Shown here one piece after another: positions 15,802-25,144 of a DNA stretch of 64,000 nt. The notes beneath the pieces are model-generated. The model worked only from the letters and a program-made list of their open reading frames with translations. It had not been told where the DNA came from and did not search any database. The DNA is from Arsukibacterium perlucidum DSM 18276 (GTDB taxonomy: Bacteria > Pseudomonadota > Gammaproteobacteria > Enterobacterales > Alteromonadaceae): the NCBI RefSeq assembly GCF_000382165.1, contig NZ_KB907711.1:1-64000 (forward strand). Reading direction: 5' to 3'. Made by a program: the position numbers and the translations under genes. Position 1 is the stretch's first letter. Each line of letters starts with the position of its first letter.

Positions 15802-18800
15802 CTAACCGGCCAACAACCGCAGTATCAACCGCGCAAAATCTTTACCCTTTTGCTGCGAAGCCAGAACTTCGGTAGCCAACTTTTCGTTGTCGCCCATTAA
15901 ATCTAAAATGGTATCGGTTACCAGCTGCGGGAAGCGGCCATACATCACTTCATCGGGCGTGTGCTTGCTGATCTGTGCCATGGTCGGCTCATCCTTGCGG
16001 ATACGTTCAGCAACACCACGGGCGAAATGTAGCTTGTCATCGTCACTTACCTCAGCACCAAACAGGTCGTTAAGCGCATTGATAATCTCTGACAACTTTT
16101 TCTTCTCAGGATCATGTGCTTTACCGCTACCAACTTCGGTAATACCTTTCAGGTATGGGCCGTCTTCTTCACCTAAGCGAATAGCCAACTCCTGCTTTTT
16201 GGTAATACGGTAATGGGTAAGCTCAGTGCCGGTTAGGTCAAAATCTTCAGGATCTTCCAAGCGGTCAGCGCGTAACAATGGCAACAGGTTTTTGCCGTAA
16301 ACACATAGCGCTTCCAGGTCAGTATCCTCATACGGCACTATCTGCGACATAAACTCGTACAGCCGGATAAACGACGTTAGGTTTTTCTTAAACAGATCTA
16401 ACTGGTCTACCGTTTCCCCAGCTTGCTTTATACCCTCTTCTGCTGCCTTAACGCCGTAACTGTTACCTTCAGCTTCGGCCTTGGCTTTGGCGTCACGGGC
16501 TAGGTGATAGGCCTCTTTTGCTTGCCGGTAACGCAGGGTAAAACGCTCTTTGGCAGGCTTGGCGAAAAACGATAATTTACTGGCACTGGCTTTGGGGTCA
16601 TAAAAGGTTTGGGCAAAACCACGCACTTCAGTCCACTGATAAATATGCTCATCATCCAGCTTCTTTTGAATGTCATAAATCAGGTAAGGGTCAGTTATCG
16701 TTTCAATTTCAGATCGGGTGTAATAAGGCGCAAAGCTGTTTTTTACATCTTCAGCGGCGTTAACAAAATCCAGGATAAAGGTTTGGATTTTACCGGGGAA
16801 AGTACGGTTTAACCTCGACAGCGTTTGCACACATTCGACCCCAGCCAGCTTTTTGTCCACGTACATGGCGCATAGCTTTGGCTGGTCAAAACCGGTTTGG
16901 TACTTATTGGCAACAATCAGCACATTAAAATCATCCGAGTCCAGGGCCTTGGCATGGTCACGGCCTTTCAAACCTGGGTTTAGTAGCTGGCTGGTTTCGG
17001 TTACTTCTTCCGGTATTACCTCATTGGCTAAAATACTGCCCGAGAACGCCACCAAGGCATGCACATCGGCATAGCCTTTATCTTTAATATATTGCTGCAT
17101 CGCCAGCTGATAACGCACCGCATCCTCACGCCCGGACGTAACAACCATGGCCTTGGCCTGACCGTTTAACAGATGACGCACATTGCTACGGAAATGTTCG
17201 ACAATAATTTCTACCCGCTGGCCAATGTTATAGGGGTGTAATCGCACCCACTTGGCTAGCTTAATACGGGTTTGCTTGCTTTCCACCTCGGTATCTTCAC
17301 CATCGGGGTGTGCGATTTTCCAGGCAGTGGCATAGGTGGTGTAGTTGTTCAGCACATCCAGAATAAAGCCTTCTTCAATTGCCTGGCGCATTGAATACAG
17401 ATGAAAGGCAGTGGGCTTATTACTATCGCTCAGAGGCTCATTCGGGTGCTGTGGACGGCCAAACAGTTCCAGTGTTTTACCTTTAGGTGTCGCAGTAAAG
17501 GCATAGTAACTGATGCGGTCGGTTGGTGTTCGGGATTGCACGGCTGCAGTTAAAAGCTCTTCGGCGCTAAGCTCATCGCTATCAGATTTATCACTGCCTA
17601 ATATCGCTTTTAGCTTGGCAGCAGATGAGCCGGTTTGAGATGAGTGCGCTTCATCGGCAATGATGGCGTAATGACCTTCGGCAAGCTTGGGATAACGCTC
17701 CAGCGCATCATACAAGGCCGGAAAGGTTTGAATGGTAACAATGATAATACGAGTATTACTTTGTAGCGCTTCGGCCAGCTGCTCAGATTTACTCAGGTTA
17801 CCAATATCACGGGTAATCGCTTTAATCATGCCATCGGCATGCTCAAACTGGCGAATGGTATTTTGTAGCTGGTTATCCAATACCGTGCGGTCGGTGACCA
17901 CAATGACCGAGCTAAACAGTTTAGTATGCTGGCCACGCTCATCCTGCTGGTATAACGAAGCCAACTGATGGGCTGTCCAAGCAATAGAATTCGATTTACC
18001 CGAACCAGCACTGTGCTGAACTAGATACCGTTTGCCAGGCCCCTCACTGCGGGTAGTGTTGATTAGTTGATTGACCACATCCCACTGATGAAAACGCGGG
18101 AATATCATCGTTTCTTTGCGGCTAATGCTGCCATCAAACTGCGGTTTTTCATCTACCTGCAGGTGCATAAACCGGGCAAGGATATTAAGCCAGTTGTCTT
18201 TGGCAAATAACAATTGCCACAGGTAACCGCTGGCATACTCACTGGCTTTCGGTGTGGGGTTACCGGCACCGCCTTCATCACTACCCATATTAAACGGTAG
18301 GAAAAAAGTATCGTTGCCGGCCAGCTTAGTGGTCATCGCCACTTCATCCTGCGTTACCGCAAAATGCACCAAAGCACCGCGTTTAAAAGCCAGCAACGGC
18401 TCTGGTTTTCGGGTAAGCGGGTCTTTTAACGGCCTATCTTTTTTATACTGCGCTTTAGCGTGTTCAATGGTTTGCTTAAACTCGCTTTTCAGCTCCAGCG
18501 TGGCAGTGGGTAACCCGTTAACGAATAACACTAAATCAATGCGTGGGTTGTACTCGCCTTCCCTAGCATGTGGCGAATACGATACTTCCTCAACAACCCG
18601 CAAACGGTTTAAACCATAACGGCGTTCGGTATCCGGGTTCATACCGTGATCAGGCTTAAAGGCGCAGATATTCATATGGCCGCCAATCACCTTAAAACCG
18701 TGGCGTAGCAAATGCAAAGCGCCATCACGCTCCAGCGCTCGGGTAAGTGCCTGTACTAATACTTTTTCCGGATTCGCCGGGTTACTTTTGGCAAACTTCT

Positions 18801-18960
18801 CCCAGCGTTCAGGATAGGCTTCACACACAAAGTGCAGTAAATCCTCTGTATAAAGCGCGTTAACCCGGTCATAGTTGGCCGCTTTACCCACCAGCCAACC
18901 TTGAGCTTCCAGGCTGTTTATAATATCGGTTTGAAAGATGCGCTCTTTGGTGTCAGCCAT
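15802..18960 (-). CDS. hsdR: Type I restriction enzyme, R subunit (second system)
   Basis: The 1052-aa product has the nuclease motif PRIDLVLFVNGLPTATLELK near residue 140 and Walker A HSAGSGKSNSIAW near 320. It also has ADEAHSSQTGSSA near 435 and a helicase C domain (IVANKYQTGFDQPKLC, TLSRLNRTFPGK). It is clearly of a different HsdR lineage from the first system. It overlaps the DUF4145 gene by 8 bases. It would supply DNA translocation and cleavage for the second RM complex. Confidence 0.95.
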   Translation of the reverse strand: MADTKERIFQTDIINSLEAQGWLVGKAANYDRVNALYTEDLLHFVCEAYPERWEKFAKSNPANPEKVLVQALTRALERDGALHLLRHGFKVIGGHMNICAFKPDHGMNPDTERRYGLNRLRVVEEVSYSPHAREGEYNPRIDLVLFVNGLPTATLELKSEFKQTIEHAKAQYKKDRPLKDPLTRKPEPLLAFKRGALVHFAVTQDEVAMTTKLAGNDTFFLPFNMGSDEGGAGNPTPKASEYASGYLWQLLFAKDNWLNILARFMHLQVDEKPQFDGSISRKETMIFPRFHQWDVVNQLINTTRSEGPGKRYLVQHSAGSGKSNSIAWTAHQLASLYQQDERGQHTKLFSSVIVVTDRTVLDNQLQNTIRQFEHADGMIKAITRDIGNLSKSEQLAEALQSNTRIIIVTIQTFPALYDALERYPKLAEGHYAIIADEAHSSQTGSSAAKLKAILGSDKSDSDELSAEELLTAAVQSRTPTDRISYYAFTATPKGKTLELFGRPQHPNEPLSDSNKPTAFHLYSMRQAIEEGFILDVLNNYTTYATAWKIAHPDGEDTEVESKQTRIKLAKWVRLHPYNIGQRVEIIVEHFRSNVRHLLNGQAKAMVVTSGREDAVRYQLAMQQYIKDKGYADVHALVAFSGSILANEVIPEEVTETSQLLNPGLKGRDHAKALDSDDFNVLIVANKYQTGFDQPKLCAMYVDKKLAGVECVQTLSRLNRTFPGKIQTFILDFVNAAEDVKNSFAPYYTRSEIETITDPYLIYDIQKKLDDEHIYQWTEVRGFAQTFYDPKASASKLSFFAKPAKERFTLRYRQAKEAYHLARDAKAKAEAEGNSYGVKAAEEGIKQAGETVDQLDLFKKNLTSFIRLYEFMSQIVPYEDTDLEALCVYGKNLLPLLRADRLEDPEDFDLTGTELTHYRITKKQELAIRLGEEDGPYLKGITEVGSGKAHDPEKKKLSEIINALNDLFGAEVSDDDKLHFARGVAERIRKDEPTMAQISKHTPDEVMYGRFPQLVTDTILDLMGDNEKLATEVLASQQKGKDFARLILRLLAG

Positions 18961-19885
18961 TAGCCACCGCCTGTTGTTTATTCCCTTTTACCGCTGGGGC
19001 TGCTTTGTTCTCAAGCTTCGGCACTTCTTGTTTAGGGCCGTATTTATCCATCAACTTTTTGTAATTAGCCTGGGTTTGTTTGTACCGCGCTTGTCGGTCG
19101 TAATACTCCAGCACAAACTGAAACACCTCAAAGGCATGCAACAAATCGATTTCTGAAACGTCAGAGGCGTGTGTACCTTCATTACCAATTAATTTCAGCG
19201 GTTCAAGGTAGTCAGCTAATTCCGGCTGAATTTGTCGTAAAGAGCTGATTTGTTGGTGCAGCCCTTTCCCTTGCAACTTCATATCTTTGCAGAACTGCTC
19301 AATGGCTCGGCGCAGCTTTGATGCTGAAGATGGCGGGTCGAAATGAAAGTGTTTAAACGCATCCAGTAATTCGATCTTGATCGGCTCTGGAACATTATTC
19401 GACACCGGGATAATCGATAAAGTGGGCGTAAAATGCTCTACTTTTACTAGAGTTGTTTGTCGTCTGCTTTGCGTTGCTTCAGCGACAACTTGCATACCTG
19501 ATGCTGCAACTGAACCATCACAAGCGTGGCAAGTTAAATAGCCGGTCATCAAATGGGGTAAGCCGTTAATAGCATCTTGCTGTTTAACTATTACTTCAGC
19601 AAAAACTAAACCAATACCAAACAATTTTGCCCAGCCATTAGCATCGCCGAGTTCATCCAATAAAACACTAGGCTTCTTGTTTTCCTCTTTGGCCTGGCGA
19701 TACTTCTTGCAAATGCTATCCGCCATGTCTTTTGTTACAGGCCGCGTATCAATACTTTCGGGGTCGAAATATAATTGTTCTTCACCACAATAGGGGCAAT
19801 TAAGTACAGGGTACTCAACAACAGATATGAAGTTGGCAATACGCTGCCATTTACCAATGTGGGTGTTTTCTAAACTTTTAATCAA
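18953..19885 (-). CDS. DUF4145 domain protein in the RM operon
   Basis: The 310-aa product has two CxxC knuckles (CPYCGEE near residue 34, CHAC near 118), suggesting a zinc ribbon. A C-terminal DUF4145 region contains LKLIGNEGTHASDVSEIDLL and a final lysine/alanine-rich tail. DUF4145 proteins frequently sit between hsdS and hsdR in type I systems; their role is unproven. It overlaps both neighbours by 8 bases, so it is made in fixed ratio with HsdS and HsdR. Confidence 0.8.
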   Translation of the reverse strand: MIKSLENTHIGKWQRIANFISVVEYPVLNCPYCGEEQLYFDPESIDTRPVTKDMADSICKKYRQAKEENKKPSVLLDELGDANGWAKLFGIGLVFAEVIVKQQDAINGLPHLMTGYLTCHACDGSVAASGMQVVAEATQSRRQTTLVKVEHFTPTLSIIPVSNNVPEPIKIELLDAFKHFHFDPPSSASKLRRAIEQFCKDMKLQGKGLHQQISSLRQIQPELADYLEPLKLIGNEGTHASDVSEIDLLHAFEVFQFVLEYYDRQARYKQTQANYKKLMDKYGPKQEVPKLENKAAPAVKGNKQQAVANG

Positions 19886-21251
19886 CGCATACTTCCTTGT
19901 TTGCGGGGTTAATATTTTCTACCGGAGTCTGCCAGCCCCGAATGTCGATTTTACCGGTAACAGCGGCAGAAATCAGGGCGGACCGGCGTTCGTTTAAGAG
20001 ATTAGTTAAAGCCCTCGCATCAGCAACTAACTGTAAAATTTGCCATTGTTGCTTTACAACATACCCAACTATCCGTAACTGTTCTTCTATTGATGGGCAG
20101 GGAAAATAAAGATTATTAATAGTGCTTTGACTTATATTTAGCATCGACTGACTTGCGCCTGTAGCCTCAGTTTCAATTCGAGTGCGAACTAAGTCTGTAC
20201 TTAAAAAGAAAGACAAAAATTGTGGTACTACGATATTTTTAAATAGTCTGAGCCTATATAACTTGTCACATAAAAGTAGGTTGTCAAAATTAACGGGAAC
20301 AACGGCAGCGCTCCCAACAAGCTCACGAGTATTCGCTCTTGAGATAAGCAGATCATCAGCCTTTAGACTCAAAGCTTTTATAGGTTCTAGTTCAGAGGGG
20401 AGTTTCTTGTTCTCTTCACTTCTGAAAATGCCACCATTGACGCAGCCAACTTTCAGAACACCAAATTCCTCACCTGACTCGACTGGCTCACTTTCACACT
20501 GAGGGCTCCATCCTTGCTCAAAAACTTGAGTCACAAATTTGATTCGGTTTACATCCCAATGTTCCGGCACTTCCCCCAGCCAATCCACACCAGAATCTTT
20601 CATCGGTACAGCCGGGTTTAAGCCTTTGGTTACCGCCTGACTAATAACCGCTTGGCGCTTTTCTTTTAACAGCGCAATCAGCTTTTCCTGCTCGGTGATA
20701 AGGGCGTCGATTTTACCGACTTCATGATCAAGGAATCGGGCGATTTGGGTTTGTTCATCAGTTGGTGGACAAATAACAGGCAATCGTTTCATATCATCAA
20801 ACTTCATGCTCTGCCTTAATCCACCCCCCATAGAATAGAAGACCTTGGTATGATCATATGCTCTAAACAGATAATGAGCATATCTCGATTCCATTTCGAG
20901 TGGTTTTACAGCTAGGTATGCTGAGGTGATAATCCCCATTTCTTCAACAATCGCACTTCTTAGACTTCTTTTATCATTTTGTAAATCAGTAAGCCTGAAT
21001 ACGATATCTCCGGGTTCTACTATTTGGTAGGTTTCAAAGGATTCTGGCAGTAGGCCATCAGACGTATTTATATCTTTAGTAACAACCCGGCCATAACTCA
21101 GCGATAACAAATTGTCGCAATGCATTCCCTTATTAGACCGGGCTTGCTGAGTAAACCTTGAGAAGAAGGGTACTAATTGCCATTCTTTAGGCAATAACCC
21201 CATCCAATCAATTCCAGAGTCTTGGTATTCAAGACAAGTATCTAACCTCAT
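19878..21251 (-). CDS. hsdS: Type I RM specificity subunit S (second system)
   Basis: The 457-aa product has two target-recognition domains, each introduced by a GLLPKEWQLVPF- or GEVPEHWDVNRIKF-type segment. The spacer helix contains IARFLDHEVGKIDALITEQE and LIALLKEKRQAVISQAVTKG; the C-terminal helix has LLNERRSALISAAVTGKIDI. It shares no obvious similarity with the first HsdS in its recognition domains, so the target should differ. It overlaps hsdM by 4 bases (ATGA). Confidence 0.93.
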   Translation of the reverse strand: MRLDTCLEYQDSGIDWMGLLPKEWQLVPFFSRFTQQARSNKGMHCDNLLSLSYGRVVTKDINTSDGLLPESFETYQIVEPGDIVFRLTDLQNDKRSLRSAIVEEMGIITSAYLAVKPLEMESRYAHYLFRAYDHTKVFYSMGGGLRQSMKFDDMKRLPVICPPTDEQTQIARFLDHEVGKIDALITEQEKLIALLKEKRQAVISQAVTKGLNPAVPMKDSGVDWLGEVPEHWDVNRIKFVTQVFEQGWSPQCESEPVESGEEFGVLKVGCVNGGIFRSEENKKLPSELEPIKALSLKADDLLISRANTRELVGSAAVVPVNFDNLLLCDKLYRLRLFKNIVVPQFLSFFLSTDLVRTRIETEATGASQSMLNISQSTINNLYFPCPSIEEQLRIVGYVVKQQWQILQLVADARALTNLLNERRSALISAAVTGKIDIRGWQTPVENINPANKEVCVD

Positions 21252-23224
21252 GCTGACAACCCCTCGATCATCGCTTTAATGCGGTCGGTACATGCTTTTA
21301 ACTCAGCATCAATTTCACTCAGTGGCCGTGGCGGGGTAAACACATAGAAATGACGGTTAAAGGGTATTTCAAAGCCGACTAAACCTACCTCACCATCTAA
21401 CGGGTCGGTTTTACTGGTATCTATCCATGCATCGGGTACATGCGGTAATACTTCACGGGCAAAGTAGGTATCAATTGATTCAGTAAGCGGCACGTTTTCA
21501 TAATCACGCAGGTTGGTATCGGGCTCTGGATTACCTTTGGCATCATGGCAAATATCGGCGCTATCGTCGCGCTCTGATAGCGCATTAAGCACCGCCTTTT
21601 TAACCGGTGCAGCAATTTTAAAGCTCACTGTTTTCAGCTGTTTATCGAGTAGCTTGATAAAGCTTTCGCGGTTTTTATAAAGGGTATCACCCAGCTTACT
21701 GCAGGCCAGCATCAGCTCATTAAACTCAGCGCCTGATAGCTTTTGCAACGCCGTTTCTTGTTGCAGCTTGCTCATACGCTCGCTACTTGCGCAGAAATTT
21801 AGCCGCAATGGCCGCTCAACGGTAATACGGCGATAGCCAAAGGCTTCATTCGGGAACAGCTTACTGATGGCCGACTGCTCCATACTACCGTACACGCGCA
21901 CCAGCTCGTTGATATGCTCTTCAGTTAGGTATTTACGCTTACTACCCAGCGATTTACGCATTTTGGCAAAGTGGTTACTGCCATCAATCAGCTGCACTTT
22001 ACCTTTGCGGCTAGCCGGTTTGCTGTTAGATAAAATCCAGATATAGGTGGCAATACCGGTGTTAAAGAACATGTCGGTAGGAAGTGCGACGATGGCTTCA
22101 ACCAAGTCATTTTGCAGCAGGTAGCGGCGAATTTCAGACTCACCCGAACCGGCCGAGCCGGTAAATAACGGGCTACCGTTAAGCACTATGCCAATACGCG
22201 AACCGCCTTCTTTAGCATCACGCATTTTGCTTACTAAATGCATCAAGAACAGTAAAGAGCCATCGGATACACGGGGTAAGCCAGGGCCAAAACGGCCATC
22301 AAAACCCTGCTCTTTATGCTCTTTGTCGATAACCTTTTGTACACCTTTCCAGTCAACTCCAAATGGCGGGTTGCTCAGCATGTAGGTAAAACGTTCGCCA
22401 CGTAGCTGATCGTTCGACAGCGTGTTACCGAGCTTAATATTGCCAACTGCTTGGCCTTTAATCAGCATATCGGCTTTACAGATTGCGTAAGACTCCGGGT
22501 TAAGTTCCTGGCCTAGCAGGTTAACGTCTACGCCCTTGCTGATGCTTTGAATATACTCTTCGGCTTCAGATAAAAACCCACCCGTCCCCGCTGTTGGATC
22601 GTAGATAGTGACAATGCTATTGGGCTGCAAAATATGATCTTGCCCGGTAAGCATTAATGAGCTGGCTAAATGCACACAATCACGCGGGGTAAAGTGCTCA
22701 CCGGCGGTTTCATTAGAGCTTTCCGCAAATTTACGGATCAGCTCTTCAAAGATAAGCCCCATACCGAAATTGCTAATGGATTTAGGCGATAGGTCAAATG
22801 ATGCAAAACGTTGGGTAACCTGATACAGCAAGTCTGCCTGCTGTAACTGATGCACAAATTCTTCAAAGTTAAAGTGCTCGAAAATCTCCCGTGCTTCACG
22901 GCTAAATGATTGCACATAGCTAATTAAATCTTCAGCGGTTTGGGTATCGGACAAGGTATTTAAGCTCAATGCAGAGCTATTGAAAAACTCCTGCCCGGCT
23001 GCACGGCGTAATAGCTGCTCACGCACTTCGTCGGGTTTATTGCTATGCGCAGTGGCAGCGGATAAGACATCGGCCTTGGTAGCTCCCAGCACACACTCCA
23101 TTCGACGAAGCAGCGTAAAAGGCAACACCACCCGGCCATACTGAGACTGTTTAAAATTGCCACGTAACAGGTCGGCGACAGACCAGATAAATGATGCAGT
23201 TTGCGAGTGATTTTCAACGACCAT
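21248..23224 (-). CDS. hsdM: Type I RM adenine methyltransferase subunit M (second system)
   Basis: The 658-aa product begins MVVENHSQTASFIWSVADLL. The start at 23224 is preferred over an ATG 12 codons upstream because AGAGG lies 6 bases before it. Methylase motifs are IYDPTAGTGGFLSEAEEY and YMLSNPPFGVDWKG. It is longer than the first HsdM by a C-terminal helical part. It is the first gene of hsdM-hsdS-DUF4145-hsdR, all linked by overlapping codons. Confidence 0.95.
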   Translation of the reverse strand: MVVENHSQTASFIWSVADLLRGNFKQSQYGRVVLPFTLLRRMECVLGATKADVLSAATAHSNKPDEVREQLLRRAAGQEFFNSSALSLNTLSDTQTAEDLISYVQSFSREAREIFEHFNFEEFVHQLQQADLLYQVTQRFASFDLSPKSISNFGMGLIFEELIRKFAESSNETAGEHFTPRDCVHLASSLMLTGQDHILQPNSIVTIYDPTAGTGGFLSEAEEYIQSISKGVDVNLLGQELNPESYAICKADMLIKGQAVGNIKLGNTLSNDQLRGERFTYMLSNPPFGVDWKGVQKVIDKEHKEQGFDGRFGPGLPRVSDGSLLFLMHLVSKMRDAKEGGSRIGIVLNGSPLFTGSAGSGESEIRRYLLQNDLVEAIVALPTDMFFNTGIATYIWILSNSKPASRKGKVQLIDGSNHFAKMRKSLGSKRKYLTEEHINELVRVYGSMEQSAISKLFPNEAFGYRRITVERPLRLNFCASSERMSKLQQETALQKLSGAEFNELMLACSKLGDTLYKNRESFIKLLDKQLKTVSFKIAAPVKKAVLNALSERDDSADICHDAKGNPEPDTNLRDYENVPLTESIDTYFAREVLPHVPDAWIDTSKTDPLDGEVGLVGFEIPFNRHFYVFTPPRPLSEIDAELKACTDRIKAMIEGLSA

Positions 23225-23359
23225 GTAAAACCTCTGAGGCAGCAGCGGTTTGCAGGCCATATCTGATAAATGGCTGGGGAAAAGGCAAGTCCGTTGCTGC
23301 TTGTTGTTATTTTAAGTACTAGCAGCATTAAACCCGACAAAAGAAAGGCTTGCAAGTAA

Positions 23360-24346
23360 TTAGGGCGATGGTGGCCGCTGTCTGCTGTTATTTGGATTAA
23401 AAAACGATGCCATCTTCTTAAGCTGATTCTTCGTGAGTGAATAAGCACGTTTTGTCAGCTGCTCTACTACCTTACTGAGATCATTAATTTTAGATTTATA
23501 ATCGTTCATAACCTCTGCTAACTCTTCGACCTGATTGATCTTTTGTTGAATATCGCGATCGAGCCGTTTTGAGCTTAGTTGTAGATCCGCTAGTTGTTGC
23601 TCTGAAAGTTTTATAGCCTCAGTGTTTTCAGCTAATTTTTGCAAAACAAACAACTCTTTTCGTAGATGTTTCCTACCTGTAACTAATTTAGAAACGCCAC
23701 GACGAAAGCCAGCACCGCTTAAAATCTCTCCTGAAATATCTTGCATTCGAACAAAGTTTGGATTCAACTCATTAGTTTTGTTGTTTTCATCCAAACCCTT
23801 AACCATCAGGTGCCGCAACGGAGAAACATTTTTTTTAAAATCGTAGTTGTAGAAATCAATGTGCGCGTGTGTATTTCTAATGAATTTTTTCTTTACGCCA
23901 TTGGGTGAAAATTTGTATTCATATTTTCCTTCATCAAGATGAAGTGATATTCCGAGCGGTTCAAAACCAAACTCGTCCTGGATTTTTTCAGCATATTTAC
24001 GGAGCTTATTTAAAATGCCCTTTGCAACATTGTTTTGGCCATGTTTATTTTCAAGCGAAGAAAAATGCTCTTCAGACAAAATGATTACATGCTCAAAAAG
24101 CATGTTAAAATCGCTGCGTGGCCTTTTTTTTTTTAACTTAGTATGCCGTTCAATAACAACATTCAATGCATCAAGAGCCGTTTCAGCACCCTGGTAGATA
24201 TGTTGAACATTGTGATGTGAAAGATCCGGACGAACCACATTGGCTGATCTTGTAAAACCATTGCGCCTGATTCCAACGTGATCAAGCAATGCAACGGCTT
24301 TGTCATATTTGTAATACTCAGTGCGAACCGCTGCAAAGTTTTTCAC
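23360..24346 (-). CDS. mob: MobV (Mob/Pre) family relaxase
   Basis: The 328-aa product has an N-terminal Pre/Mob domain. It includes SANVVRPDLSHHNVQ and a central metal-binding stretch in which GISLHLDEG is followed by NTHAHIDFYNYDF, the HxDE...HxH pattern of this family. Residues 225-310 form a long coiled coil, as in plasmid Mob proteins. MobV relaxases nick oriT and pilot single-stranded DNA through a helper conjugation pore. The gene starts 11 bases after its upstream partner. It lies downstream of the inferred oriT at 25063-25109. Confidence 0.85.
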   Translation of the reverse strand: MKNFAAVRTEYYKYDKAVALLDHVGIRRNGFTRSANVVRPDLSHHNVQHIYQGAETALDALNVVIERHTKLKKKRPRSDFNMLFEHVIILSEEHFSSLENKHGQNNVAKGILNKLRKYAEKIQDEFGFEPLGISLHLDEGKYEYKFSPNGVKKKFIRNTHAHIDFYNYDFKKNVSPLRHLMVKGLDENNKTNELNPNFVRMQDISGEILSGAGFRRGVSKLVTGRKHLRKELFVLQKLAENTEAIKLSEQQLADLQLSSKRLDRDIQQKINQVEELAEVMNDYKSKINDLSKVVEQLTKRAYSLTKNQLKKMASFFNPNNSRQRPPSP

Positions 24347-24357
24347 TCATCTTTTCC

Positions 24358-24912
24358 TTACGCAATATTACGACGCTTAAAATCCCCACACTCTTGTACT
24401 GGATGTTTACTGATCATCTCCTTGCAGTGAAAGCCAGACTGACCGTTGGTCATCGTTCTGCAACCAGCCTCACATAAGTCGCAAAGTGCATAAATATTGA
24501 GTTTAATAGCTAGTTCCTCGAAGTTCGTTGCTGAATCAGATGATGAATCTATATCTGGATTTGGCGTAGCCTGGTGTTCAGTCACGACAAGATTAATAGC
24601 ATTCCGAACAAGCTCTTCTTCTTTCTTGTTTCGAAAGGTTGCACTTAAAACATTGGACAGTTTTTCAGCAGTGAGTTCCCAATTCATTGTCGCTAACCGG
24701 TTTAAACCACTTTCTGTCTGAATGTACTTAGTTAGTAATTTCAGCCATTTGATGTCATCCCTTGAGTAATTTCCATAACGGCGGTCTGTCGTCACAGTAT
24801 CCTCAAAATCATCTAATACCTTCTCAGACGCACAAATGACCGGCTGAATTAAATCAGAAATGGACTTACAGATCTGCGGTGTCGGGTTTCTTAATTCAGC
24901 TCTTATCTTCAT
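24358..24912 (-). CDS. Hypothetical protein upstream of the relaxase (184 aa)
   Basis: The product is mostly helical, followed by a low-complexity hinge (NPDIDSSSDSATN). Its cysteine-rich C-terminus (CDLCEAGC, HCKEM, QECGDF) could bind zinc. It is the first gene of the mob operon and its start codon overlaps a palindrome, so it may regulate mobilisation or act as a relaxosome accessory factor. I do not recognise the family. Confidence 0.7.
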   Translation of the reverse strand: MKIRAELRNPTPQICKSISDLIQPVICASEKVLDDFEDTVTTDRRYGNYSRDDIKWLKLLTKYIQTESGLNRLATMNWELTAEKLSNVLSATFRNKKEEELVRNAINLVVTEHQATPNPDIDSSSDSATNFEELAIKLNIYALCDLCEAGCRTMTNGQSGFHCKEMISKHPVQECGDFKRRNIA

Positions 24913-24946
24913 GTCAACACTCCTTGGCTTGTTGACATTGATTATA
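24912..24946 (-). promoter_or_regulatory. mob operon promoter -10 and start-codon palindrome
   Basis: On the minus strand TATAAT lies at 24946-24941. The perfect inverted repeat TGTCAACA-N10-TGTTGACA (24912-24937) runs from just below the -10 box into the start codon of the 184-aa gene and encloses its AGGAG ribosome site. This is a good operator candidate for a repressor of mobilisation genes. Confidence 0.6.
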
Positions 24947-25062
24947 TCACAAAAAATGACAAAACTACTCTTAAGTGTATGTTTTTTATCACTTTATATT
25001 TGCTTGGTTTTATTGTGGCGGTTATCTTTATTTGCATCAGCAAATCCCACCGCGAAGCGACT

Positions 25063-25109
25063 TATCTCCCCCAGTAGGGGAGATAGGTTTTAGTGGGTTA
25101 AAACCTATC
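25063..25109 (+). other. Candidate oriT of the MobV relaxase (two overlapping hairpins)
   Basis: Hairpin 1 is TATCTCCCC-CAGTA-GGGGAGATA (25063-25085). Hairpin 2 has 11-bp arms GATAGGTTTTA and TAAAACCTATC around GTGGGT (25082-25109). They share four bases, so they cannot form at once. The second loop reads TAGTGGG|TTA, one base different from the MobV nick site of plasmid pMV158 (TAGTGTG|TTA), which also lies in an inverted-repeat loop. The predicted nick is between 25097 and 25098. The position upstream of the mob operon is as expected. Confidence 0.65.
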
Positions 25110-25144
25110 CGCTCACTCGATAAGTGTCAGTTGTTCGGCGACAG

